Of a DNA stretch of 64,000 nucleotides, positions 34,886 to 50,305 are shown piece after piece. The position numbers and the translations under genes are program-made. This stretch comes from Paenibacillus sp. 1001270B_150601_E10 (GTDB lineage Bacteria > Bacillota > Bacilli > Paenibacillales > Paenibacillaceae), in assembly GCF_015558675.1 (NCBI RefSeq), contig NZ_JADMOL010000005.1, positions 253,874 through 317,873 of the forward strand. The letters run 5' to 3'. Position 1 is the first letter of the stretch; every line of letters starts with the position of its first letter. The notes below the pieces were generated by a model, which worked only from the letters and a program-made list of their open reading frames with translations, had not been told where the DNA came from and made no database searches.

Positions 34886-37882
34886 ATGGATATGTTCAAT
34901 ACAAAAAGAAATCGACGACCGTGGTTAACTCGCTGCTTTATAAGCTTTCTAATTATTTTTACGATAACGGTGAATATTGATCTTCAGAGCCTGCTCGCGG
35001 CAAACGGTGAAACTGATAACAGCGATCCTGTATTTACAGATTCAAAGCCAAATATTATTGAAGGTACTGAGATTAGCTCCAATCGAGCTAGGGATGAGAA
35101 AAATTATTCTATTTCCGATAAGGTCGCTGATAGTGCTGCCCAAGATTCTAGTCATGTTCCTTCAGGACATTCATTAAGCAGCAGCGCGAACATCATCCAA
35201 CCGCAATCGGATATACCTTACGGAATGGCTCGATCCGTATATATGACGGATCAGCACGGTCATGTCATTAATGTTCCTTTCAACTTCAATACCAGTGATT
35301 ATTACATGCTGGTTCAAGACAACGACGATCATCAAACAACCGGAGTACGAATGGGCATCCTTTGGGATTGGGAAACACAGACAACTGTAATCATTGACGG
35401 CCAAACCCAAAATTGGGGAGGCTACGTTGGGAATCTCTATTTAAAAGGGGATACGACAACCTTCGTTGCAGAACTAACATCGCCCTTATATAGTGGCAGT
35501 CTGCAATATCGATTCCATATTATCAAACAGCCTGATTTTCTCTTTAAGCCAAATGGCAATGAATCATGGTCGATGCAAGCATCGGCTCAAGTGGACGTCA
35601 CCCATACAGACCAGCAGCAGCTTTCCTATGTATGGTCGCAATCTGATGCGGACCCAGGTTCCACTGCATCGTGGCAGCCTTACACCACCGGCAGTGATCT
35701 AATCAAGCAAGATGGCGAAGGGGAGTGGTTTCTGCATCTGCGCGCTGTTCATTCGAGTGGAACCACTGTTCACCAGTCTTCCAAACGATATCTTTTGGAT
35801 CAAACGGCACCTACAATCACGATTGCCATGAAGGATACAGACGGGCAAGCATACGCAGAAGGCTCGTGGAGCAATAAGCCCATTACGATAACGGCAGAAG
35901 CCATTGATTCCTTTAGCGGGATATCCAGCTTCGAATATTCCCTGGACGGAACCCACCAATGGAAGCCTTATACAACGAACGATGCCATAACAATCGACAC
36001 AAACGGTGTTCATACTGTGCATTTTAAAGCTCGAGATCAGCTTGGACATGAGTCAGCCCTTTCCCGTACCATCCAGATCAAAGCAGCGAGTATATTGATG
36101 AATACATCCTTGGAACAAGCAGACGGCACACCCTATGCAGATGGGAGCTGGACCAATCAAGCGGTTACAGCAACAATCAAAGCCGCTCATGAACCTCCAG
36201 TGGACGCAAAGATATCGCTCGCAACTTCATTCGATGAAGGACAAACATGGCAGCCATACGACGGCAGTCCACTCGTTATTGACCAAGAGGGGGATATGAG
36301 TCTTTGGGTGAAAGCAGAAGATGAAGCTTCGAATCTTATCGTGCGGAAGCACTCCATACGAATCGATCGAACGACCCCGATCGTAAGCTTGACTCCAAAT
36401 GGAAATGAGGAGAAGCTGCCCTCTGCTGCTGTATATGTAAATGTAATGGACAATGAAAGTGGAATAAAGGATGACACCTTAGCCTACGTATGGTCAGAAA
36501 GAGAATCCATTCCGGATATTAACGCGAAGTGGGATCATTTCAAGAATGGAGAGGAACTGACGCAATTAGATACGGATGGGATGTGGTATTTGCATATACG
36601 AGCAGAAGACAACGCTGGGAATCAAGTGCACAGGCACTCAAAACCCTTCTACTTGGATGCCACATCGCACAGAAATGCCAACCTAAGCAGAATTGTCATC
36701 AATGACGCACCACTTGCCAACTTCAACAAGCATACGACCGAGTATACCTTGCAGGTGCCAAACTCAACTACTACCGCTACACTCAAACCAACAGCAGAAG
36801 CAGACGGCGCCTCCATTGAGATCGGACAGGGAGGACAATATGAACCATTGGATGAAGGGACAGTAAAAGGTCCAATACCTCTTCATGAGGGATTAAACCT
36901 CGTCACGATTCGAGTTACGGCTCCAGACAAGTTAACATCGAAGGAGTACGCCATTCGTATCAAACGCGAAGAACCGAAAAGCAGCGCGGGAGTTTACCTG
37001 CCCGTTCTGTCACACAATTCGAACCTTGCTCAACTCACGCTATCGAACGGACAATGGGACACTGCATTTGAACCATCTCGAACGGAATATTCCATAGCCA
37101 TCGATCAGAGCGTTTCGCAACTTACACTCTCATGGAAGTTAGAAGATGATCGTTCATCGATCATCATAGATGGAAGCAAAATATCTCCGAACAAGACATC
37201 TGAAGTCATAACGCTTCCTGAGGGAGAAAAAATCATTGAGGTAGTCATTACCGCAGAAGATCATTCGACACACATCTATAAATTAAAAATCACGCGTTTC
37301 GTACAGGAGCATAATCCCTGCAGTCATCCATCAACCAATCTGACTGATATTCGTGGGCATTGGGCAGAATCATTCATTCGTGAAGCGAATTGCAGGCAAA
37401 TGGTAACGGGCGATCCAGATGGTACATTCAGACCTGATGCCATCGTGACGAGAGCAGAGTTGGTCGTCATGCTCATGAACACGGTGAAAGAAGCAGCTGC
37501 AGGTACTGAGCCATCTTTTACAGACTCGAACGAAATTGGGGACTGGGCCAAGGCTGCGATCGCACAAGCGATTTCCGAACGATTCATTCAAGGTTATCCG
37601 GATGGATCGTTCCGACCTAAAGCTCAGGTAACTCGTGCAGAGATGGCTCTGTTGGCAGCGCGAGCGGTGGGCTTGGAGCGAAGTGGCCAGAGCAGTACAA
37701 CCTTTAAGGATGACCGTGATATACCGAATTGGGCAAGAGAAGCAGTGGGCTTGCTGCAGGACATGTCCATTGTTCAAGGAGACCTCAACAATCAGTACCA
37801 TGCGGCGGCAATGGTTACTCGAGCTGAGCTTGCTACCCTGCTAACTCGACTATATCCTTTTCTCCATCCGAATGAACAATAA
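34886..37882 (+). CDS. Surface protein with Ig-like, cadherin-like and three SLH domains
   Basis: 998 residues, ATG at 34886 (or 34892) behind GGGGGGAAG. Signal/membrane segment about 13-37. After a unique region (35-220) come Ig-like/OmpL47-type repeats at about 225-600 (DQTAPTITIAMKDTDGQ; SGISSFEYSLDG; SGIKDDTLAYVWSE). Two cadherin-like beta-sandwich domains follow at about 600-695 (NANLSRIVINDAPL) and 715-805 (LAQLTLSNGQWDTAFEPSR). Three SLH repeats sit at about 815-998, each with the 'D-x-x-x-HW / G-x-F-x-P-x-x-x-x-TRAE' pattern. SLH domains bind pyruvylated wall polymer, so the protein is displayed on the cell surface. No enzyme domain is visible; adhesion is plausible. Confidence 0.9.
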   Translation: MDMFNTKRNRRPWLTRCFISFLIIFTITVNIDLQSLLAANGETDNSDPVFTDSKPNIIEGTEISSNRARDEKNYSISDKVADSAAQDSSHVPSGHSLSSSANIIQPQSDIPYGMARSVYMTDQHGHVINVPFNFNTSDYYMLVQDNDDHQTTGVRMGILWDWETQTTVIIDGQTQNWGGYVGNLYLKGDTTTFVAELTSPLYSGSLQYRFHIIKQPDFLFKPNGNESWSMQASAQVDVTHTDQQQLSYVWSQSDADPGSTASWQPYTTGSDLIKQDGEGEWFLHLRAVHSSGTTVHQSSKRYLLDQTAPTITIAMKDTDGQAYAEGSWSNKPITITAEAIDSFSGISSFEYSLDGTHQWKPYTTNDAITIDTNGVHTVHFKARDQLGHESALSRTIQIKAASILMNTSLEQADGTPYADGSWTNQAVTATIKAAHEPPVDAKISLATSFDEGQTWQPYDGSPLVIDQEGDMSLWVKAEDEASNLIVRKHSIRIDRTTPIVSLTPNGNEEKLPSAAVYVNVMDNESGIKDDTLAYVWSERESIPDINAKWDHFKNGEELTQLDTDGMWYLHIRAEDNAGNQVHRHSKPFYLDATSHRNANLSRIVINDAPLANFNKHTTEYTLQVPNSTTTATLKPTAEADGASIEIGQGGQYEPLDEGTVKGPIPLHEGLNLVTIRVTAPDKLTSKEYAIRIKREEPKSSAGVYLPVLSHNSNLAQLTLSNGQWDTAFEPSRTEYSIAIDQSVSQLTLSWKLEDDRSSIIIDGSKISPNKTSEVITLPEGEKIIEVVITAEDHSTHIYKLKITRFVQEHNPCSHPSTNLTDIRGHWAESFIREANCRQMVTGDPDGTFRPDAIVTRAELVVMLMNTVKEAAAGTEPSFTDSNEIGDWAKAAIAQAISERFIQGYPDGSFRPKAQVTRAEMALLAARAVGLERSGQSSTTFKDDRDIPNWAREAVGLLQDMSIVQGDLNNQYHAAAMVTRAELATLLTRLYPFLHPNEQ

Positions 37883-37915
37883 CACGGGCGGTCTCGCAAT
37901 GAATATATACAAAAA

Positions 37916-37946
37916 GGGAACCTCAAGGATGAGGTTCCCTTTTTTT
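37916..37946. terminator. Bidirectional terminator between the SLH gene and eno
   Basis: GGGAACCTC (37916-37924) and GAGGTTCCC (37931-37939) form a perfect 9-bp stem flanked by A5 and T8. Confidence 0.9.
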
Positions 37947-37964
37947 GATCACGCGAGGCGCGAC

Positions 37965-39248
<1,284 letters not shown>

Positions 39249-39307
39249 TTACATCTCCTATTCATCAAGTCATTTAATCTATGCACAGCTGTCAGTGACA
39301 GCAGTGA

Positions 39308-40846
39308 TTATTTCTTAATCAACGATGTTCCTGTCATCTCAGCAGGCTGCTGAACTTGAAGCAGGTCAAGAATCGTTGGAGCAATATCAGCTAGAATACC
39401 GCCATCACGCAATTCTGCATCCTTCGCCGTTACGATAATCGGCACGGGGTTAGTCGTATGCGCAGTATGCGGACGACCTTGTTCGTCGAATACCATATCA
39501 GCATTACCATGGTCAGCTGTGATCAAGCACACGCCGCCTTTTGCAAGAACCGCCTCAACAACTTTGCCCATGCACTCATCCGTTGCTTCTACTGCCTTGA
39601 TTGTTGGCTCCAGCAAGCCGGAGTGCCCTACCATGTCAGGATTCGCGAAGTTCAGGATGATCGCATCAAACTCATCGGAGTTGATCTCATTGACAGCCGC
39701 TTCAGCTACTTCATAAGCGCTCATCTCCGGCTTCAGGTCATACGTTGCAACCTTCGGCGAGTTGATCAATACACGTTTTTCTCCTGGCAGCTCAACATCG
39801 CGGCCACCGCTGAAGAAGAATGTAACGTGCGGATATTTCTCTGTCTCTGCAATACGGAGCTGCTTCTTGCCTTGTTGAGCAAGAACCTCGCCAAGCGTAT
39901 TGTCGAGCTCTTTTGGTGAGTAAGCTACGTATCCGCCAACGGTTTCAGCGAACAGTGTCAATGCCACGAAGTGCAAGTTCTTAGGGAACTTCGGACCGCG
40001 ATCAAAGCCGCGGAAGTCGTCGTTCGTAAACACTTGTCCGAGCTGAATCGCACGATCAGGACGGAAGTTCATGAATACGACAGCATCGCCTTCTTGAACT
40101 AATCCTACCGGTTCATTGTTGCTGTCTACGATAACTGTAGGCATCACGAATTCATCATATACAGATGCTGCATAGGATTCTTCAACCGCCTTGATTGGAT
40201 CCTGTGCTGTCGGTCCATCGCCATATACCATCGCACGATAGGACTTCTCTACACGCTCCCAGCGCTTATCGCGGTCCATCGCATAATAGCGGCCTTGAAC
40301 AGTCGCAATCTTACCGATGCCTATTTCAGAAATCTTGTCTTGCAGCTTCTTGATATAGCCAACTGCGCTGTCAGGCGCAACGTCGCGGCCATCCAAGAAT
40401 GCATGGATGAATATGTTAGACAAGCCTTCTTGCTTACACATGTCAAGCATAGCAAGCGCATGGTCAATATGGCTGTGTACGCCGCCATCGGACAGCAAGC
40501 CATAGATATGCAAGGCTTTGTCGTTCTCTTTTGCATGCTTAACCGCTTCAAGCAGCGTTTCGTTCTTGAAGAAGTCTCCTTCACGGATGGACTTCGTGAT
40601 GCGAGTCAAATCTTGATACACGATGCGGCCTGCACCGATATTCAAGTGACCTACCTCAGAGTTCCCCATTTGACCTTCTGGCAAGCCTACCGCTTCACCA
40701 CAAGCTGTCAAAGTCGTGTTTGGATACATGCTCATATAACGATCATAATTCGGCTTGTTTGCTTGCGCAACCGCATTGCCTTCAACCGTATTGCGAAGGC
40801 CGAAGCCGTCCATGATGATTAGGGCTACTGGTCTAGGTGCGGACAT
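39308..40846 (-). CDS. gpmI: 2,3-bisphosphoglycerate-independent phosphoglycerate mutase
   Basis: 512 residues. A Mn-dependent mutase of the alkaline-phosphatase superfamily that interconverts 3- and 2-phosphoglycerate. The phospho-Ser is Ser63 in [16 protein letters not shown], metal ligands are seen in [21 protein letters not shown] and PHTAHT, and the substrate-binding insert is at about 80-310 ([24 protein letters not shown]). Its ATG is two bases from the tpiA stop, so the genes are coupled. Confidence 0.98.
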   Translation of the reverse strand: MSAPRPVALIIMDGFGLRNTVEGNAVAQANKPNYDRYMSMYPNTTLTACGEAVGLPEGQMGNSEVGHLNIGAGRIVYQDLTRITKSIREGDFFKNETLLEAVKHAKENDKALHIYGLLSDGGVHSHIDHALAMLDMCKQEGLSNIFIHAFLDGRDVAPDSAVGYIKKLQDKISEIGIGKIATVQGRYYAMDRDKRWERVEKSYRAMVYGDGPTAQDPIKAVEESYAASVYDEFVMPTVIVDSNNEPVGLVQEGDAVVFMNFRPDRAIQLGQVFTNDDFRGFDRGPKFPKNLHFVALTLFAETVGGYVAYSPKELDNTLGEVLAQQGKKQLRIAETEKYPHVTFFFSGGRDVELPGEKRVLINSPKVATYDLKPEMSAYEVAEAAVNEINSDEFDAIILNFANPDMVGHSGLLEPTIKAVEATDECMGKVVEAVLAKGGVCLITADHGNADMVFDEQGRPHTAHTTNPVPIIVTAKDAELRDGGILADIAPTILDLLQVQQPAEMTGTSLIKK

Positions 40847-40847
40847 C

Positions 40848-42829
<1,982 letters not shown>

Positions 42830-42982
42830 CTCCGTGTCCTCCTATCGATCGGGCTTCTATCGGTTCTATATTCGGTATTCTATCTATTATTAAGAAATGG
42901 TTGATGAAATCAACGTTGTCTTATTCTTTATTCTCTATCTATGGTTGGTTGGTAATACATAATGAAAAAGTCCGCAACTAAC

Positions 42983-43017
42983 CAAAGAGGAGCCCAAAAA
43001 TTGGTTACTCCTCTTTG
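42983..43017 (-). terminator. Terminator between gapA and pgk
   Basis: CAAAGAGGAG (42983-42992) and CTCCTCTTTG (43008-43017) form a perfect 10-bp stem. The downstream tail is only partly T-rich, so read-through into pgk is likely. Confidence 0.65.
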
Positions 43018-43035
43018 ATTGTTCGTGCTATGAGA

Positions 43036-45130
<2,095 letters not shown>

Positions 45131-45172
45131 TTCTCTCCACTCCTGCACTCCCCAGAAACTGTGAGAATCATA

Positions 45173-45213
45173 GTGGGACGCAAAATGTCCATGTAACGCT
45201 TTTTTCGTCCCAC
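45173..45213 (-). promoter_or_regulatory. Candidate CggR operator
   Basis: A perfect 8-bp inverted repeat GTGGGACG (45173-45180) and CGTCCCAC (45206-45213). One half contains GGGAC-N6-TGTC, the Bacillus half-site, here on the plus strand. It starts five bases past the -10 element, where a bound tetramer would block transcription. Confidence 0.65.
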
Positions 45214-45217
45214 CTAC

Positions 45218-45246
45218 ATTCTAACCGACTTCCTAGGAACTTGCAA
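45218..45246 (-). promoter_or_regulatory. Promoter of the cggR-gapA operon
   Basis: Minus strand: -35 TTGCAA (45246-45241), exactly 17 bases, -10 TAGAAT (45223-45218). The operator lies immediately downstream. The rest of the gap to 45496 shows no gene. Confidence 0.7.
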
Positions 45247-45496
45247 GTCTACATATATCCCGAATCTATGGTGAACAAATGCATACATCTTTATTCATAC
45301 CCTAAAACCTTTTATTAAAAACGTAACCGTGATAACAGCGCCCTTTTCGGGGTGATATAACTTCCAAAGTTCATCAAAAATCGGAGGCTATCTTCCATTC
45401 ATGCCAACTGCTTGTCCACAGCTTCAAGGACCGTTTTTTGTTGCACTTTTACCCTGAATGCGGTACAATGTGTCTTGCACCATTTCAGTACATGAT

Positions 45497-45571
45497 GCGC
45501 CCGTGGTCCAATGGATATGACGTAGGCCTCCGGAGCCTGAGATCAAGGTTCGATTCCTTGCGGGCGCGCCA
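45497..45571 (+). tRNA. tRNA-Arg (anticodon CCG)
   Basis: 75 nt with encoded CCA. The acceptor stem GCGCCCG (45497-45503) pairs with CGGGCGC (45561-45567), followed by G and CCA. The anticodon loop CTCCGGA gives CCG, reading CGG. The T-arm contains GGTTCGATTCC. It is a solitary tRNA gene; a terminator follows at 45649. Confidence 0.95.
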
Positions 45572-45648
45572 TAACTTCCTGATTGATGGTTATCCTCATT
45601 GGATGAGGACCAGGTATGCAATATTTAGGCTATGTCTTTACTACAATG

Positions 45649-45700
45649 AAAGCATCTACTCTTCTCCTTCGCGCAAGGGAGATAGAATAGATGCTTTTTT
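45649..45700. terminator. Bidirectional terminator between tRNA-Arg and the lyase gene
   Basis: AAAGCATCTA (45649-45658) pairs exactly with TAGATGCTTT (45688-45697), with an inner hairpin and a T6 tail. Confidence 0.8.
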
Positions 45701-45795
45701 CGTATACTTATTGAATTACAGCAACAGAAGTTAGAAGAACCTTATCGAAAGTTTCTATAGGTCGATAAGCGGAAGCCTCTTCGCTTGACTTCGCT

Positions 45796-47721
45796 TTACA
45801 AACTCTTTAACTCAAATTGCCACTCGCCACTCAAAAGGAGTTTTTTCAATCGCATATTCGTTCTATAAATCATGGTACCCCAGACTGCTGTAAGCTTCGC
45901 ATCGGTTAAAGCAATCGGTTCAATCTCCACATCCCAAAGTTCAGCGTCATACTGCACGCCCACCTTCCGTCCAGTGCGTGTAGAAATCACAAGTTCACCA
46001 GCTTCCAGACTAGGTGCTGATGCACTCATCCAATGGAGCACGACATCCTTTGTCTCGTTCCTGAATTGAACTTGATCTGTAATGGAGATGGCAGAGCTTC
46101 GTTCCTGCCTATCAACAGCGCGTGCAAGCTGTACGGAACGTTTCCAGCTCGAAACGCCTGCTTCCTCCGGATATGCTCCTGAGATATCCATAGCAAGGCA
46201 GCTTAACGTACCATCCGTTTCATAATGAACAGCACTTGCATGATAGTCCTTCCCTCCAGCCTGCATATGCCCATTAATGGTAGGCGTCTGATGATAAGCA
46301 GACTGCATCGTCCATATGGAATAGCGCTCGTTGCTAAAGGTCTTGGATGTATAGACACCAACACCTACGTCAATGAGAACAGGCTCTCTGTCCCAGTAGA
46401 CAATAAAGCTGCCAATATCATTGTGGTTATGGCTCTCCGCATTGTGACCACCCTTGGCTGCAAGGCAGAATCCCGCTCCTTCATTGGTATCGCGAGCAAC
46501 CATCACCTCGATGCTATCCATCCATACATCGATTGGAAGCAGGATGGACTCCTGACTGACCTCTTCTTTTTCACCGTTATCCTGCCATAGTTCCTTCGCA
46601 AGGAAGGTTTCACCTAGTATGACTTGAAGGCTTGAGAGAAAATCTTCATCGTTCCAATGTTCATATTGCCCCTGACGAAGGTACAACTGCTTCCCGAAGT
46701 TCATGAGCTCTTCGTCTTTAAGCGCCTTGCCGAACTGATAAATCACACCGGCCTTTACCTTGAGCTTGGCGGATGAATCAGCAAAGTTAATAAACTGACC
46801 ATTGCCAATGTACATATTCATCACGTACCTCGCCATATTTCGAATCTTCTCGTCCCGATAAAGCTCTTCATCGTGTGGAGAGACGGCGCCTAACGATTGC
46901 AAAGCATTGAATAACGCCCCTGTTGCATGCCCCCAATAAGCAGGACCTTCATCACAACCACCATCCTTTTGATACGAACCGATGAACCGATCCAGACTGC
47001 GAAGCAGCTTCTCGATTAATCGCTCCTTGCGAATCATGTCCTGCTCCGCGATCAGGATCACCGCCAGCACATTCGAATTGCACCATGGATTCCAATTGTT
47101 GATCAGTTCATCCTCATCAAAGGACATCCACCAGAATCGGTCTTCACTATCATAAGGTTCCAAAATGCGTACTCTCAGCTCTCTAAGCATCCGTTTTGTG
47201 AGATTAGGACTGTGGCGATCTAAAGCTTCCTGCAGCAAATAGTAAGTCCACACGATAAGAGATGCCGTCTCCCCGGCGCCCAGATCAATAATAGGATGGT
47301 CAAGATCAGGAAGCTCATCTAGACGATGAGTATCCAGATTGTTAAGATGCGCCGGCCAGCACCAGGTAGACTCTTCGCAGATTGCCCACACACCATTTGC
47401 GATGTCGTCGAGGAAGCGGCCTTTATATTCCAAGCACTCGGCCATAACGAGCTTAACCAGCATCTGTCTTCGCATAAAGCTTGGATCTTGATAATGATCC
47501 CTTATCCCTGTTCGGGCATAGTTCATATATAAGGTAGCCGGAAGCGATGGCCACTCCTGCTGAAGATGCTGCTCGCCTGCCGCAACCCAGAGTCCGCGCG
47601 CCTCCTCGCCCAAGTTCTCCCAAGCTGCTCGATCAGAAGCCCTCGGAAATAGATCGAATGGTGCATCTTTCTTCAAAGATAATCTGCGCGAGCTTAATTC
47701 TGCTTCTCTTGTTAACATCAT
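45796..47721 (-). CDS. Heparinase II/III-family polysaccharide lyase-like protein
   Basis: 641 residues, no signal peptide, so it acts in the cytoplasm on imported oligosaccharide. An alpha/alpha-toroid fills about 60-370 (YKGRFLDDIANGVWAICEESTW; DGGCDEGPAYWGHATGALF). The beta-sandwich heparinase II/III domain follows from about 400 (AKGGHNAESHNHNDIGSFIVYW, then DVGVGVYTSKTF and YHQTPTINGH). The His and Tyr residues expected in the active site of this family are present in those blocks. It is divergent from a membrane-bound AraC regulator, with a catabolite site between. Substrate probably a uronic-acid polysaccharide; not determinable here. Confidence 0.9.
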   Translation of the reverse strand: MMLTREAELSSRRLSLKKDAPFDLFPRASDRAAWENLGEEARGLWVAAGEQHLQQEWPSLPATLYMNYARTGIRDHYQDPSFMRRQMLVKLVMAECLEYKGRFLDDIANGVWAICEESTWCWPAHLNNLDTHRLDELPDLDHPIIDLGAGETASLIVWTYYLLQEALDRHSPNLTKRMLRELRVRILEPYDSEDRFWWMSFDEDELINNWNPWCNSNVLAVILIAEQDMIRKERLIEKLLRSLDRFIGSYQKDGGCDEGPAYWGHATGALFNALQSLGAVSPHDEELYRDEKIRNMARYVMNMYIGNGQFINFADSSAKLKVKAGVIYQFGKALKDEELMNFGKQLYLRQGQYEHWNDEDFLSSLQVILGETFLAKELWQDNGEKEEVSQESILLPIDVWMDSIEVMVARDTNEGAGFCLAAKGGHNAESHNHNDIGSFIVYWDREPVLIDVGVGVYTSKTFSNERYSIWTMQSAYHQTPTINGHMQAGGKDYHASAVHYETDGTLSCLAMDISGAYPEEAGVSSWKRSVQLARAVDRQERSSAISITDQVQFRNETKDVVLHWMSASAPSLEAGELVISTRTGRKVGVQYDAELWDVEIEPIALTDAKLTAVWGTMIYRTNMRLKKLLLSGEWQFELKSL

Positions 47722-47778
47722 CTCGTCCTCCCATATCTAGTGAGAAGTTTAATCTTTCACTTCATAAGCAATTGGCAT

Positions 47779-47792
47779 TGCAAGCGATTTCA
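47779..47792. promoter_or_regulatory. Catabolite-response element (cre)
   Basis: TGCAAGCGATTTCA matches TGWAANCGNTNWCA at 13 of 14 positions. It sits between the divergent lyase and AraC-regulator genes, so CcpA repression of the locus is likely. Confidence 0.65.
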
Positions 47793-47846
47793 TGTCGACT
47801 TATACTAATTCATAGAAGGATTTGGAATCCACCAGGAGGGTCGCCC

Positions 47847-50201
47847 TTGATACAACACATGTTTGCTAAAATCCCTCTGCTTCGACGCCCGATCTATCAT
47901 AAGCAGAAGCTCATTATTTACATGCTGCTGTTGTCTACCATTCCGGTTCTTGTCTTTGGGCTGTTTATTACGAACATCCTGACCTCTACGATTCAAGATC
48001 AAGCATCGATGTACAATAAAATGCTGGTACAGAATGCTCAGGATCGCATGCACGATCAATTGAAGAAGATCGACGAGCTTCTGCTTCAATATACTTACTC
48101 CAGTCGAAGCGATTATATGGGTATCTTAACGCAGTACGCCAGCAAAGAGCTGTCAGCTACTGATATCGATACCTTTCGCCAGATTAAAAGCATTCTTGTA
48201 AATATACGGAGCGGAATGGAGCATGTGATTGAAGTTGACTTCTATTCCTTCCATTCCAAAAAGATTCTCACCTCGGACAACCAGTTTCTGACCGAGGAGC
48301 AATTCCGTGACCCTGCAGCATTGGATAAGGCCAAACAGCTGTCTATTCAAGGGGTATGGATCGATACACGCACCAGCTTGCCGGCCAATACACGGATCAA
48401 TCAAAATGTATTGACCCTCATTCGTCCTGTCGCCGAGGACTCCTCAACAAAGAAAACGATAACGGGCGCCATTATTGCCTATCTTGACGCAGATACACTT
48501 GGCAACAAGCTTGCCTCGAAAAACAGCTATGATACGCACGAGGTATTCGTCGTAAATGAAAGCGGTCAGATCGTCTTTCACAATGACCGCAATGATATCG
48601 GCACTCGTCTAAGCGAGCCGAACCTTGCGCAGATTAAGCAGGCGGAAGCCTTAGAGCCTGTAAAGATGTCCTTGAACGGGACACCTTCCATCATGAGCGT
48701 GCTGCCAGCCCGCAATCAGAACTGGTACTATGTCTCCTCCATATCGGAAGCAGAGTTGTACCGCAATGTCGATCATGTGAAGCTATGGATATACAGCGTC
48801 GCAGCTTTGCTTGTCTTGATCGCAGCGCTTATTGCGCTCCATGCCGCTACATCGCTGTATCGACCTGTGCGGAACCTGACCCGCTCCATTCAAGCTATTA
48901 AGCAGGGCGGCTCTGAAGATAGCGATAACGCCAATATGCATAACGAGATTGAACAGGTCACTCGCGCCATACATACCATGCTTCGCCACAATCAGCAGCT
49001 GGAGAAGAATCTGGAGCGCTACAAAGATAAGATGGAATCCCATACGCTACATCAATACTTGCTTGGCAATGTACAGGAGCCGGATGCACGCTCTGATCTT
49101 AGATTCGTGCCAAACGATACCTATATTGCTGTTATTCTGCTTGAATTTGACCCATGGAAGCTGTATGCGCAATATCCGCAAAACGATCAATATTTGCTCT
49201 ACTTTGCTATCGAGAATATGGCGCACGAAGTGATGAGCACCTATGGAAGCATCCATACCCTCATGATGCAGCCTGGACGCTTTCTCATTTTGGTTGCACG
49301 GAGCGATGCCCTAGAAGCCGATCAGCTAAGAAAAGCCAGCAACCATTTGCTTGAGGCGATTCAGCAGTATTTAAAGCTGAGCGCAACATTGTCGGTCTCC
49401 TATTCCCTGCAAGGCCTAACAGGATTGCCTGAGGCTTATAAGCAGGCCGATCAAGCAGCCCGCTATCGCTTCGTGCTTCACGAAGAGCGGACGATCTTTA
49501 TTAATGAGCTCGATCCAGCGATGAGTATGCAATTCGAAGATATCGCTGAATCGACCTACAAGATTCTGGATAAGCTCAAGCTGTCTCAGGTCGACGAGGC
49601 CGAAGCCGAGTTCATTCAGCTTATGGAAGGCTTGAGGGATGGTGCCGTGTTCTCCGTGCAATCTATTCACGGCTTCTTCTCACAGCTTATTGGCTCTATC
49701 TATCGCTGCATGCAGGTGCATCACAGCATTGTATTGACCCCTGAGCGGCACCGGGCTTTGTTAAGCAGCCTGTCGGCACAGCAAACACTAGGAGAAGTAG
49801 AAGCCTTCTTCATCACTTCGATCTTCAATGTCATCCGTGAATGCTTGGCAGAGAAGTCTCAGCCGGCACAAGCCGAACAGATTCGCCAGCTCGTTCAATA
49901 TATTCACGAGCATTATGATCAAGACATCTCGCTTCAGCATTGCGCGGACTGGATGAAGATGAATACGTTCCAGGTAAGCCGCCTATTCAAGAAGCATACT
50001 GGCCAGAACTTTGTCGACTATGTGATCCATTACCGCATCGAGCAGGCGAAGCTTATGCTTACGGATACAGACATGCGCATTCAAGACATCGCTGACAAGC
50101 TGCGCTACAATTCGGTGCAAAACTTTATTCGGACCTTCAAGAAAACAACCAGCATGACACCTGGACAGTATCGCAAGCAGTTCAATAAGGACGAAGAATA
50201 G
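47847..50201 (+). CDS. Membrane-bound AraC-family regulator with Cache-type sensor (copy 1)
   Basis: Starts at TTG 47847 with AGGAGGG six bases upstream; the long open frame before it overlaps the divergent lyase gene. 784 residues: membrane helix about 22-46 (YMLLLSTIPVLVFGLFITNIL), an extracytoplasmic sensor to about 305, a second helix (LWIYSVAALLVLIAALIAL), a HAMP-like and cytoplasmic linker, then the AraC double helix-turn-helix at about 690-784 (DWMKMNTFQVSRLFKKHTGQ; MRIQDIADKLRYNSVQNFIRTF; MTPGQYRKQF). This is the Paenibacillus one-component layout that senses extracellular sugar and drives nearby transporter genes. Likely regulator of the lyase and permease-lipoprotein genes. Confidence 0.9.
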   Translation: MIQHMFAKIPLLRRPIYHKQKLIIYMLLLSTIPVLVFGLFITNILTSTIQDQASMYNKMLVQNAQDRMHDQLKKIDELLLQYTYSSRSDYMGILTQYASKELSATDIDTFRQIKSILVNIRSGMEHVIEVDFYSFHSKKILTSDNQFLTEEQFRDPAALDKAKQLSIQGVWIDTRTSLPANTRINQNVLTLIRPVAEDSSTKKTITGAIIAYLDADTLGNKLASKNSYDTHEVFVVNESGQIVFHNDRNDIGTRLSEPNLAQIKQAEALEPVKMSLNGTPSIMSVLPARNQNWYYVSSISEAELYRNVDHVKLWIYSVAALLVLIAALIALHAATSLYRPVRNLTRSIQAIKQGGSEDSDNANMHNEIEQVTRAIHTMLRHNQQLEKNLERYKDKMESHTLHQYLLGNVQEPDARSDLRFVPNDTYIAVILLEFDPWKLYAQYPQNDQYLLYFAIENMAHEVMSTYGSIHTLMMQPGRFLILVARSDALEADQLRKASNHLLEAIQQYLKLSATLSVSYSLQGLTGLPEAYKQADQAARYRFVLHEERTIFINELDPAMSMQFEDIAESTYKILDKLKLSQVDEAEAEFIQLMEGLRDGAVFSVQSIHGFFSQLIGSIYRCMQVHHSIVLTPERHRALLSSLSAQQTLGEVEAFFITSIFNVIRECLAEKSQPAQAEQIRQLVQYIHEHYDQDISLQHCADWMKMNTFQVSRLFKKHTGQNFVDYVIHYRIEQAKLMLTDTDMRIQDIADKLRYNSVQNFIRTFKKTTSMTPGQYRKQFNKDEE

Positions 50202-50257
50202 TGCTTGATTTGTCATGCGCTACCCGTTCGCCTGACATTATGGAAGGAATGACGAAT

Positions 50258-50298
50258 AAGCAGTATGCTGCGTGACCTGCGAGCGCATACTGCTTTTT
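50258..50298. terminator. Bidirectional terminator between AraC gene and permease genes
   Basis: AAGCAGTATGC (50258-50268) pairs exactly with GCATACTGCTT (50285-50295) and is followed by T5. It serves both convergent units. Confidence 0.85.
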
Positions 50299-50305
50299 GT
50301 CTTGT

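Noticed and set aside
47547-47846. N-terminal extension of the AraC regulator by 100 residues
   Set aside because: It overlaps the divergent lyase gene and precedes a clear AGGAGGG ribosome site for TTG 47847; the extension has no conserved character.
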